Source: Limosilactobacillus sp. WILCCON 0051 (GTDB lineage: Bacteria > Bacillota > Bacilli > Lactobacillales > Lactobacillaceae). Taken from it: a stretch of 64,000 nucleotides of DNA. The stretch is taken from contig NZ_CP154878.1 in NCBI RefSeq assembly GCF_039955095.1, positions 806,001 to 870,000 of the forward strand. The letters run 5' to 3'. A program made the position numbers and the translations under genes. The notes beneath the pieces were generated by a model. It was not told the DNA's origin and made no database searches. It saw only the letters and a list, made by a program, of their open reading frames with translations. Shown here piece by piece: positions 34,731 through 42,880 of this stretch; positions within the stretch are counted from its first letter, which is position 1; every line of letters begins with the position of its first letter.

Positions 34731-34809
34731 AAATGGGAAACCTGACTTTGCATGAATTCGATCAGACATGTATTTGATCGACATGGGAGTGATGGGTTTC
34801 CCATTTTTT
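34731..34809 (+). terminator. Large hairpin terminator after lepA
   Basis: AAATGGGAAACC (34731-34742) pairs with GGTTTCCCATTT (34795-34806), with an inner CGATCA/TGATCG hairpin, and TTTTTT follows. No gene in 34810-34913. Confidence 0.75.
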
Positions 34810-34913
34810 CTAATAATTTACGAGCAGATCCATCTCTTCTTAATAAACGTGTGTTCGGTTTACGTGCAGAAATTAATACCAATCTTCTATGTTTATAAAA
34901 GGTTAGGGATTTT

Positions 34914-35684
34914 TTAGTTTTTTAGTTCAGCTAATGCAGCTTTATTTTCCCAGGAGATAACGTCAATGTCATAGGCCTGGGCAATTTTTGCCGCTTTTTC
35001 ACTAATATTTTTTTGCTTTTCATTAAATATAACGACATAACGACTTTGCGCATACATATTAGGTAGATTGGCGGATTTTTTGATGTCGTTGTGTTTAAAT
35101 GCATCAAGCATTATTTCGTTTGCAGAAATATTATTCTGAATATTAAAAAGGATTAGCGGTTTATCTTTACGTTTAGGTAAAGCGTACAAAAATTTATACT
35201 CTACGCCGCTTTGCCCTTTAACTGAGGTTGGCAAACCGCCAAAATTATTAGTATCAAAGTAATTTAAAACGTCCTCGGCAAAAAAGCTTTTAACATTTTC
35301 TTTTTGGGTGAATGAAATATCGTTAATTCGTAAGATGGCAGATGTCAATTGATATTTCATAATTGGAAATTCTTTGGGAGTGCCGACAATTGATAAAGTT
35401 TCATCTTCAATTATTTTGATATGGAATTGTTGGCACACTGAATCTATTAGACGTCTTCTGGTTGGGGTGAGCTTAATACCCATGAATTCCAGATTGGTGA
35501 TAGTATAGCCGTCATCTGTCAGCATTATTTGCTTGTCGGATACTTCCTCGACATAAATAGTGATGTTATCGTTTATATCATCGACAAAAGGGGTAACTAT
35601 TTCATCGCATTTTCCTAAATGATTAATCGTATATCCTTTTTTTAACCATTCAAAATAATTATCTAACAATTTAACGGTATTCAT
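34914..35684 (-). CDS. DUF1828/DUF1829-domain protein
   Basis: 256 residues. The N-terminal half (MLTDDGYTITNLEFMGIKLT at about 54-73) fits DUF1828 and the C-terminal half DUF1829; the biochemical function is not established. It is markedly AT-rich compared with lepA before it. It follows a DUF6978-like gene by 17 bases on the same strand, and this pair lies directly before the Type II-A cas operon, facing away from it. Such pairs are seen near defence and mobile genes, which suggests a defence or toxin-antitoxin type role, but this is only context. AGAAGGTG precedes the ATG. Confidence 0.7.
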   Translation of the reverse strand: MNTVKLLDNYFEWLKKGYTINHLGKCDEIVTPFVDDINDNITIYVEEVSDKQIMLTDDGYTITNLEFMGIKLTPTRRRLIDSVCQQFHIKIIEDETLSIVGTPKEFPIMKYQLTSAILRINDISFTQKENVKSFFAEDVLNYFDTNNFGGLPTSVKGQSGVEYKFLYALPKRKDKPLILFNIQNNISANEIMLDAFKHNDIKKSANLPNMYAQSRYVVIFNEKQKNISEKAAKIAQAYDIDVISWENKAALAELKN

Positions 35685-35701
35685 TTATTTCACCTTCTTT
35701 A

Positions 35702-36130
35702 CTAAATCAATGGTTGTTCAATAGTGATATCACTGATTTCAAAGTTATTGTATTTAAGAAATTCCATAAGCGATGTAACAATCTCATCAGTACAATTATA
35801 ATTCACCAAATTAGTTAGTGGAATTGCATGCTGCCCATTTTGATGCTGGTCATCAAAAATATGTACATGTGGTGTCACAACGCCTTCATGCGGTTTTCCG
35901 TTTAAGTCGATACGGATCATTTTTTCGCTTTTGTGATGAAACAACATGTAGCTAAGGCAATTAGTTCGCCGATGACCCTTTCTATTTTGGATAACTTTAA
36001 AGGTATTCGATGGTTCCAGCAATGCAAAACCATCATAATTAGCCTGTTGACCATTGGCTGCGCAAAGCAGGTGAGTAGATTTGGTCTTTTTGGGTAAATC
36101 ATGTAGGGCTTTATATTCAGAGTTTTTCAT
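35702..36130 (-). CDS. DUF6978-like protein, partner of the DUF1829 gene
   Basis: 142 residues. Sequence features are RIDLNGKPHEGVVTPHVHIF with several histidines (HVHIFDDQHQNGQH), which could be a metal-binding or phosphoryl-transfer site, but I cannot prove it. AT-rich. AGGAAAGAAAA precedes the ATG. It is the first of a two-gene unit with the DUF1829 gene. My family assignment is from memory of gene pairs and is tentative. Confidence 0.55.
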   Translation of the reverse strand: MKNSEYKALHDLPKKTKSTHLLCAANGQQANYDGFALLEPSNTFKVIQNRKGHRRTNCLSYMLFHHKSEKMIRIDLNGKPHEGVVTPHVHIFDDQHQNGQHAIPLTNLVNYNCTDEIVTSLMEFLKYNNFEISDITIEQPLI

Positions 36131-36596
36131 AGTTTTCTTTCCTAATTACATATTTAATTTCTATAGTTAGAAAGGCAATTAAGCAGATTCAGTGGAAATG
36201 TTGAAAAGGTTGGTTAGTGAAGCCAAAGATTAAGTCAACGATTTTTTCTTCTTTGATAAACAGTTTATCACTAAAAAGATTATGGAATAGAAAAAAGCTT
36301 TTAATAGATCCTGGTTGCAATTCCGTGAGATGACATGGTGATAGGTATTAATGTGAATTATCATATTAGGCCCTTGATTAGTGATGTGCTTACTAGGAAA
36401 AAATAATTGTTTCTTAACAATAAATCTTTAGAAACTTAGCGCTGTCATTTGGATGATTTCAAAAAAATCGAAAAAATTTTTGAAAAAAGTGCTTAATAGC
36501 CGGGTAATGGTGGAAAATAGAAGATAGCAGTTAAGCTGCCTTTAATAAAGGGGGCTTATAGCTGATTAAAATGTTGTACAGGAGGAGTTAATTACG
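36131..36596 (+). promoter_or_regulatory. AT-rich intergenic region upstream of cas9
   Basis: 466 bp between the divergent DUF6978 gene and cas9. It holds a small perfect hairpin ATTGTT-TCTT-AACAAT near 36404 and, just before the ribosome binding site, an imperfect stem-loop (AGTTAAGC ... GCTTATAGCT) at about 36530-36566 in the cas9 leader. No gene, no anti-repeat, and no fully convincing promoter pair is visible. The cas9 promoter must lie here. Confidence 0.5.
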
Positions 36597-39500
36597 ATGA
36601 GTAGTTCAAAGCAAGAATTGCGTAGATATCATCTTGGTTTGGATATTGGTACCAATTCAATCGGTTGGACCGCAATTGATGATCATTTTTCATTGCTGCG
36701 CGTTAAAGGTAAAAATGCAATCGGCGTCCGGACTTTTAAAGAGGGGGAAACGGCAGCAGATCGACGCGGTTTTCGAACGGCCCGGCGCCGCTTGAGTCGA
36801 CGTCGCTGGCGCCTTCAGTTTTTGGATGAATTTTTTGCGCCATATTTAGCAGAAGTAGATCCTAATTTTTTGGCAAGACTTAAGCAATCTGATATCTCGG
36901 CAAAAGATCCTGCTAAAAATCAAGAATTTATGGGGAAATTGCTGTTTCCAGATCAAGAAGCCACAGTGAATGGAAATGGATATCCTACGCTGATTCAAAT
37001 GCGCAAAGAAATGCCAGCTGAAAAGGCAGCAGATTTTCCAGTCTTTAACATTTACCAGTTGCGGTATGCACTGATGAATGAAAAGCGTAAGTTTGATCTA
37101 CGTGAAATATATCTGGCTGTTCACCATATCGTTAAGTACCGCGGAAATTTTTTAAATAATACAAGTGTTGACAAGTTTAAAGCCGATCAAATTGATTTCA
37201 ATAAATCGTTTGAGATGCTAAATGACTTATTCCGTCAAGTACAGCCAATCGCCCCATTTCAGATTGACTTGACCAAGGTAGACGAATTGGGAAAGCTTTT
37301 ATTGGATACCAAGCAAAAGAAGCTTGATCGTCAAAAGGCTGCTGCCAAACTATTGCCATTGATTGAAGATGGGACTGATAAGGAGATCGTTAAAGCGCAT
37401 CAGCAAACGGCTCGTGAAATCAGTAAATTAATCTTGGGATATAAGGCAAAGGTCGGCTTGATCCTGCAAAACAATCTTGACCAGACGCTGGATATGAGTA
37501 CGGAAAACAGTGATGATCAGTTGATGCAGATTGCCGAAGAGCTGGATGATTACCAGATGGAGCTGATTAATCAACTGTCATTGTTGTATTCTCAGATCAT
37601 GCTCAATGAAATCGTACCCAATGGCGAAACCGTTTCGGCATCGATGCTGAACCGTTACTACAAGCATCGCCGTCAGTTAAAAGAATTAAAGGCTTATGGT
37701 GCTGCTTGTGATAAAAAAACTCGTGAGCAGCTCGATCATCTTTATGCTGAATACATTGGCCAGATTCCTAAAGACAGCAAATTTGACTTTACCAAAGATT
37801 TGAAAAAGTTGATGGACAAGTCTGACCTGGGACAAAAGATTAAAGGCGAGATCGAGGCTGGCGACTACCTGCCGAAACAACGGACATCTGCAAACGGTGT
37901 AATTCCGCACCAAATGCATCAACAAGAGCTTGATCAAATAATTGAAAATCAAAAAGAATATTATCCTTGGCTGGCAGAACCAAATCCAGTTGAAAAGAAT
38001 ATCAAAAATGCCAAATACAAGCTCGATCAGTTAGTCAGCTTCCGTGTTCCATATTACGTTGGACCAATGATTACTTTGGCTGATCAACAAAAGACGTCCA
38101 AGGCCTCTTTTGCATGGGCAGTCAGAAAAAAAGCTGGCAAGATTACGCCATGGAATTTTGATGAAAAGATTGATCGTGAGAAATCGGCCAATAATTTTAT
38201 CAAACGGATGACGAATAAGGACACTTATTTGTTAAGCGAGGACGTTTTGCCGGCATCAAGCCTGCTGTACCAAAAATTTACGGTCTTAAACGAACTGAAT
38301 AATATTCGTGTGAACGGTCGTAAGCTGCAGCCATCCCTAAAGCAAGCCATCTATACGGATCTGTTTCAGAAACGTAAAACAGTTAATCTTAAGACTTTGA
38401 CAAATTTCTTGACGGTTCACGAACCAACGTTGACTAAGCCGAAAATCGAAGGGCTGTCGAATGGCCGCAGCTTTAATTCAAGTCTTGGTACCTATATTGA
38501 TATGTCTAAGATACTTGGAGACCGCGTTGATGATTTAAACTATCGCGATGATATTGAAAAGATTATTGAATGGTCAACAGTATTTGAGGATAGTGAGATT
38601 TACGGCGTCAAACTGCAAGAAATCCAATGGCTGACCAACGAGCAAAGAGAAAAATTGGTTCGGAAACGTTATCAGGGATGGGGGAGACTCTCCAAGAAAC
38701 TGTTAACGGGTATCACTGATGAAAATGGTCAACGTATTATTGATCTAATGTGGGATACCAACAAAAACTTTATGCAGATTGTGCATCAACCAGTCTTTGA
38801 AGAACAAATTACTGAACTTAATCAGCAGCTGCTGCAAGACGCTGATAAGGCACCATTAGAAGTCGTTGATGATATTTTGGCTGACGCGTATACATCGCCT
38901 CAAAATAAAAAAGCAATTCGCCAGGTTGTCAAAGTCGTTGCTGATGTAGTCAAGGCGGTTGGCAATACCCCAGCATCGATTTCAATTGAGTTTGCTCGTA
39001 ATGAGGATCGCAACAAGGAATTGAAGAACAGTCGGCGGCGCAGCATTGAAAAGCTTTATCATGAAACGGCCGAAAAACTGGTCAAGCAAACCAATCTGCT
39101 TGAAGAATTGGGAAACGTCAAGGATTTGAACGATCGCTATTATCTCTACTTTACCCAGGCTGGTCGTGATATGTATGATGGCACGCCAATCAATATCGAT
39201 GAGATCAGCACGCATTACGAGATTGATCACATTTTGCCACAATCATTCTTGAAGGATAATTCTTTGGATAACCGGGTCTTGGTTAAGAAATCTGAAAACG
39301 CAGCTAAGTCGGATCGAGTACCGGCAAAGCTTTATGGAGCCAAAATGCGGGCCTTTTGGAAGCAGCTTAAAGAAAGCCAGCTGATCAGTAATCGCAAGTA
39401 TCTTAATCTGACGACCGATCCAGAACAGGTTGACAAGTATCAGATGCAGGGATTTGTTCATCGTCAGTTGGTGGAGACGCGCCAAATCATCAAGTTGGCA

Positions 39501-40787
39501 GCCAATATTTTTGGTTCGCTTTACCCAGACAGTGCCGTGATCGAAACGCGGGCCGAGCTTACCAAGCAATTGCGTGAAAAGTTCAACCTTTATAAAGTAC
39601 GTGACGTAAATGACTATCACCACGCTGTTGATGCTTATTTGACGGCGTTTGCTGGCCATTATCTGTATCAGCGCTATCCAAAACTGCGGCCGATGTTTGT
39701 CTATGGTGACTATGCCAAAATCTATGCCGATGATTTGAAACGGTTGCGCTCAGTCAATCTTTTTCATGACTTGGAAAAAGATCAATACAATAGTGGAACC
39801 GCGGTAAATCCGGAAACCAAGGAAAAAATCGTGGATGTCGACTGGCTGAGCGATTATGTATCCAAGATTCAGCATTTCAAATATATGCTGATTTCTAAAG
39901 CCGTCTATACTCAGCACGGACAACTCTATGGAGCAACGATTCTTCCAGCTGCGCAGATTGATAAGATCTCAGCACCAATTGGCATTAAGGACGATAAACC
40001 GGTCGATATCTATGGTGCTTATACCAATGAGGTTGCTGCTTATATGGCAATCGTTCGCGTTAACGGTAAAAAGCCTAAGTATAAGGTTGTCAGCGTACCG
40101 GTCAGAATGCTGCAGCGACTGAAGATGGCTGAACAAGAAGGTCATGAGCAGTATATGCAGACCTTGCACGATGTTTTATCGCGGAACTTCACTTCGTTTA
40201 AAAAGAACCGTAAAACCGGATTAAAGGAAGCTGTGGTAAAAGACTTTGACGTGCTGGTTCCTTGTGTTCGCTATAATCAGTTAGTCATTGACGGGGATAC
40301 CAAATTTACGCTGGGGAGTGCTGCATATCAGCATAATGCCAAGCAGCTGGTCTTAAGCGATCATTCATTAGAAACGTTAGCTAATAATTTTGAATACGTC
40401 AGAAAACATCCTGATGAAGCTGATGAACGGATGACGATGCTTTATGATGATATTCTTGGCCAGGTCAACCAATACTTTACGCTGTATGATAAAAATAAAT
40501 TCCGTGAAAAACTAAATGCTGGTCGAGATAAATATCTGAAGCTGCCAACCTTTTCACAGTTTGAAAACAACAAGAAGACGGCAATTGGCAAATCCGAGGC
40601 TATAATCAACATATTGAGCGGTTTGCATGCCAATGCGGCTAAAACAGATTTGAAGTGTCTGGGAATGTCGACTCCATTTGGGCAATTACAGTCACAATCT
40701 GGTATTGAATTATCAGAAAATGCAAAATTAGTATATCAATCACCAACGGGCTTGTTTAGCAGAGAAGTTTTGTTGAAAGATCTGTAG
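36597..40787 (+). CDS. cas9: CRISPR effector nuclease Cas9 (Type II-A)
   Basis: 1396 residues. Cleaves double-stranded DNA under crRNA-tracrRNA guidance. RuvC-I LGLDIGTNSIGW with catalytic D16; arginine-rich bridge helix RRRLSRRRWRLQFL near 63-76; RuvC-II IEFARNE with E798; HNH YEIDHILPQSF with D877-H878 and downstream N of LDNRVLVKK; RuvC-III HHAVDAY with H1009 and D1012. All catalytic residues are intact, so the enzyme should be active. AGGAGGAG precedes the ATG. csn2 downstream makes it Type II-A. Its PAM cannot be read from the window because no protospacer is present. Confidence 0.98.
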   Translation: MSSSKQELRRYHLGLDIGTNSIGWTAIDDHFSLLRVKGKNAIGVRTFKEGETAADRRGFRTARRRLSRRRWRLQFLDEFFAPYLAEVDPNFLARLKQSDISAKDPAKNQEFMGKLLFPDQEATVNGNGYPTLIQMRKEMPAEKAADFPVFNIYQLRYALMNEKRKFDLREIYLAVHHIVKYRGNFLNNTSVDKFKADQIDFNKSFEMLNDLFRQVQPIAPFQIDLTKVDELGKLLLDTKQKKLDRQKAAAKLLPLIEDGTDKEIVKAHQQTAREISKLILGYKAKVGLILQNNLDQTLDMSTENSDDQLMQIAEELDDYQMELINQLSLLYSQIMLNEIVPNGETVSASMLNRYYKHRRQLKELKAYGAACDKKTREQLDHLYAEYIGQIPKDSKFDFTKDLKKLMDKSDLGQKIKGEIEAGDYLPKQRTSANGVIPHQMHQQELDQIIENQKEYYPWLAEPNPVEKNIKNAKYKLDQLVSFRVPYYVGPMITLADQQKTSKASFAWAVRKKAGKITPWNFDEKIDREKSANNFIKRMTNKDTYLLSEDVLPASSLLYQKFTVLNELNNIRVNGRKLQPSLKQAIYTDLFQKRKTVNLKTLTNFLTVHEPTLTKPKIEGLSNGRSFNSSLGTYIDMSKILGDRVDDLNYRDDIEKIIEWSTVFEDSEIYGVKLQEIQWLTNEQREKLVRKRYQGWGRLSKKLLTGITDENGQRIIDLMWDTNKNFMQIVHQPVFEEQITELNQQLLQDADKAPLEVVDDILADAYTSPQNKKAIRQVVKVVADVVKAVGNTPASISIEFARNEDRNKELKNSRRRSIEKLYHETAEKLVKQTNLLEELGNVKDLNDRYYLYFTQAGRDMYDGTPINIDEISTHYEIDHILPQSFLKDNSLDNRVLVKKSENAAKSDRVPAKLYGAKMRAFWKQLKESQLISNRKYLNLTTDPEQVDKYQMQGFVHRQLVETRQIIKLAANIFGSLYPDSAVIETRAELTKQLREKFNLYKVRDVNDYHHAVDAYLTAFAGHYLYQRYPKLRPMFVYGDYAKIYADDLKRLRSVNLFHDLEKDQYNSGTAVNPETKEKIVDVDWLSDYVSKIQHFKYMLISKAVYTQHGQLYGATILPAAQIDKISAPIGIKDDKPVDIYGAYTNEVAAYMAIVRVNGKKPKYKVVSVPVRMLQRLKMAEQEGHEQYMQTLHDVLSRNFTSFKKNRKTGLKEAVVKDFDVLVPCVRYNQLVIDGDTKFTLGSAAYQHNAKQLVLSDHSLETLANNFEYVRKHPDEADERMTMLYDDILGQVNQYFTLYDKNKFREKLNAGRDKYLKLPTFSQFENNKKTAIGKSEAIINILSGLHANAAKTDLKCLGMSTPFGQLQSQSGIELSENAKLVYQSPTGLFSREVLLKDL

Positions 40788-40792
40788 CAAAA

Positions 40793-40948
40793 AGAAAAGG
40801 AATGGCTCATCGATGGTGAACCATTCCTTTTTAATATGTATCGCCCATTAATAAATGGGTCAGAAGAAATAACTTTGCAAAATGCATTGTTTGACTTTAA
40901 CTCTGGATGTTAAATCAATGATGTTATTCCTGTTGGGAGCTACCCAAC
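40793..40948 (-). ncRNA. tracrRNA, encoded antisense between cas9 and cas1
   Basis: At 40905-40932 the plus strand reads CTGGATGTTAAATCAATGAT, close to the array repeat (TGGATGTTAGATCAATGAT), so the minus-strand transcript carries an anti-repeat that pairs with crRNA. Its predicted RNA begins with a short stem TGTTGGG/CCCAACA, then the anti-repeat, a small TGC/GCA nexus-like hairpin, a CCCATT/AATGGG hairpin and the shared terminator. The 5' end is inferred from the promoter and is approximate. Confidence 0.8.
40795..40832. terminator. Bidirectional terminator shared by cas9 and tracrRNA
   Basis: AAAAGGAATGG pairs with CCATTCCTTTT (with one internal mismatch further in), T-runs on both strands. 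It would end both cas9 mRNA and the antisense tracrRNA. Confidence 0.85.
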
Positions 40949-40954
40949 AAATAT

Positions 40955-40983
40955 AGTATAACCTTAAATTTTTAAATTAGCAA
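40955..40983 (-). promoter_or_regulatory. tracrRNA promoter overlapping the cas1 ribosome binding site
   Basis: On the minus strand TTGCTA (40978-40983), 17 bases, TATACT (40955-40960). The -35 box shares bases with the region just before cas1 AAGGAGGAG. The plus strand has TATAGT across the same site, so a divergent promoter for cas1 is possible but lacks a -35. Confidence 0.65.
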
Positions 40984-40995
40984 GGAGGAGTATTT

Positions 40996-41901
40996 ATGGG
41001 ATGGCGGTCGGTCATTGTAACTCAGCATGCAAAAATGTCCTATTCAGCTGGCCTAATGGTGGTGCAAACGATGGATGGCACCAGTGAAATACCACTTGAT
41101 GATATGGTGCTGCTGATGGTAAGTACGACACAGGCAGTGATTACTTCGGCTTTAATCAGTGCCTTGGTAAAGAACAATGTTAAGGTGATATTTGTTGATC
41201 ATGCTCATCAGCCAATTGGCGAGGTGAATGGTTATCAATCCGCGAATCGTGACTGCAAGGTGTTGGAAAATCAGTTTAATTGGCAGCAGCAGCGCAAGGA
41301 TGTCTTATGGACGAAGATTGTGGCTGCCAAGATCAACAATCAGATTTCGGTTTTAAAATGTTTTCATAAGAATGTTGAGTGCCTGCAAAATGAACTGGAT
41401 CAACTAGAGGTTGGTGATGAGACCAATCGCGAGGCCGTCGTTGCCAGAAAGTATTTTCCGTTACTTTATGATGATGACTTTTCAAGGCACAATGGCAGTG
41501 CGATCAATGCCGCGTTAGATTATGGCTATTCGATTTTATTGTCTGAAACCAATCGCATAATTGCTGGCAATGGTTATTTGACGGAACTGGGGATCCATCA
41601 TCGTAATCAAGCCAATCATTTTAATTTAGGCTCTGACCTGATGGAACCCTTTCGACCAATCATTGATTACTGGGTTGCTGGGCAAAAGTTTCGTGAGCTG
41701 ACGCCAGAAGTAAAAATCGGTTTGATTGATTGCATGAATATCGAGATTCTTTTTAACGGTAAAAAAGAAATTTTACGCAATGCGATTTCTCGGTATGTAA
41801 CTGACTGTCTAAATTACTTAAGTGGTGACAAAGATGAAACGAGAATCGAGGTGGAATTTACAAGTGAGGTACCGAATGATGCGCTTAATGGTAATGTTTG
41901 A
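40996..41901 (+). CDS. cas1: CRISPR integrase Cas1 (Type II-A)
   Basis: 301 residues; AAGGAGGAG lies six bases before the ATG. Catalytic candidates are E146 (NREAVVARKYF), H201/H202 in GIHH and the acidic residues of SDLMEPFRP. It inserts new spacers together with Cas2, Csn2 and Cas9. It is clearly related to the Cas1 in the Type III-A locus: both share GIHH, FNL and EP.RP motifs. The gene starts 208 bases after cas9, with the tracrRNA in between, and overlaps cas2. Confidence 0.97.
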   Translation: MGWRSVIVTQHAKMSYSAGLMVVQTMDGTSEIPLDDMVLLMVSTTQAVITSALISALVKNNVKVIFVDHAHQPIGEVNGYQSANRDCKVLENQFNWQQQRKDVLWTKIVAAKINNQISVLKCFHKNVECLQNELDQLEVGDETNREAVVARKYFPLLYDDDFSRHNGSAINAALDYGYSILLSETNRIIAGNGYLTELGIHHRNQANHFNLGSDLMEPFRPIIDYWVAGQKFRELTPEVKIGLIDCMNIEILFNGKKEILRNAISRYVTDCLNYLSGDKDETRIEVEFTSEVPNDALNGNV

Positions 41902-42184
41902 CCTGCCAGTAGAAACCAGTAAACAGCGGCGGGAATACCGAAAATTCCATAAGAGGCTGATTCAAGAAGGCTTTTTAATGATTCAATATTCGGTTTATGC
42001 GCGAGTATGCGTTAGTCGGCAGTCAGCTAATTTCATGGAGCAGCGAATCAAAGCCTTTCTGCCTGACGAGGGATTAGTTCAGACATTTATGATGACGGAA
42101 AAGCAGTATAATGACATGCATTTTTTGCGGGGCAAGAAAGTACAGGATGTTAGAAATACCTCGAAAAGGACGATTGTATTATGA
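41876..42184 (+). CDS. cas2: CRISPR-associated Cas2 (Type II-A)
   Basis: 102 residues from ATG at 41876; GTGAGG is six bases upstream and the frame continues into cas1 without a better start. MMRLMVMFDLPVETSKQRRE contains the metal-binding aspartate of the first beta strand, and MIQYSVYARV is the next strand. It forms the Cas1-Cas2 integration complex. It overlaps cas1 by 26 bases and csn2 by four (ATGA). Confidence 0.96.
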   Translation: MMRLMVMFDLPVETSKQRREYRKFHKRLIQEGFLMIQYSVYARVCVSRQSANFMEQRIKAFLPDEGLVQTFMMTEKQYNDMHFLRGKKVQDVRNTSKRTIVL

Positions 42185-42852
42185 ACTTGATATATGCAGC
42201 TCATCAGCCAATGGAACTTGAAAATGGTCGTGTAACCGTATTGATGACCAATAACCAGAACGTTTATTTTGAAATGGCACAAGCACTGGCAGGAAAGAAT
42301 GATTTGCTTCGTTTAATTGCTGATGATTTTTCGGAGCTGAATCTGTCGACAGCTTTATGTTGGGATGCAGATCTGTCTTCAGCGCCTGATTTAATGGATA
42401 AGTATGGCTCAGCTTTGATTAAAAAAATCAGCAATGAATTGACGGTTGATCAAAGACAGCAATTGCTTACTAAGCAGCAAGAATTGTTGACAGCCATTCA
42501 AGATACGCTGTTTTCAGTTGATTTACCCTTGGAAGTCAGCCTTGATGACGGCTTTCAAAGATTATACAAATATGCCCGCCCACATTTGATCAGCGGTGCA
42601 AATGCGACACCATATGATATAATAAAAAATGATTTAAATATTCATTTAGAGTTGAATGACTGTTGCGTTCTGGCAATGAAGAACATCGCTAATTTTTTGT
42701 TGCCAGAACAATTTAAGGCTTTTCTTCAGTTGGTTGAAGAAAGTGGTCTCGCAGTCTTTCTATTGGAATTCTCAGAAAAGCAACAGCGTGCGTATTATCA
42801 AAACGCCTATGTTTATTGGATTGATGAAGATTTCGTTGATTGGCATCTCTAA
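42181..42852 (+). CDS. csn2: Csn2, Type II-A adaptation protein
   Basis: 223 residues, the usual short Csn2 length. Csn2 forms a tetrameric ring that slides on DNA ends and helps spacer uptake. The N-terminal YAAHQPMELENGRVTVLMTNN and central YLYKYARPHLISGAN-type segment (here QRLYKYARPHLISG) with a C-terminal LLEFSE strand fit the family. ATGA overlap with cas2; 28 bases after its stop the first repeat begins, so the array leader is very short or lies within the gene end. Confidence 0.93.
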   Translation: MNLIYAAHQPMELENGRVTVLMTNNQNVYFEMAQALAGKNDLLRLIADDFSELNLSTALCWDADLSSAPDLMDKYGSALIKKISNELTVDQRQQLLTKQQELLTAIQDTLFSVDLPLEVSLDDGFQRLYKYARPHLISGANATPYDIIKNDLNIHLELNDCCVLAMKNIANFLLPEQFKAFLQLVEESGLAVFLLEFSEKQQRAYYQNAYVYWIDEDFVDWHL

Positions 42853-42880
42853 ATCGTTAGTTTTTGATTAGAAAACAACG

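Noticed and set aside
36131..36596. A second tracrRNA or anti-repeat upstream of cas9
   Set aside because: No stretch here is complementary to the array repeat; the only anti-repeat is at 40905-40932.
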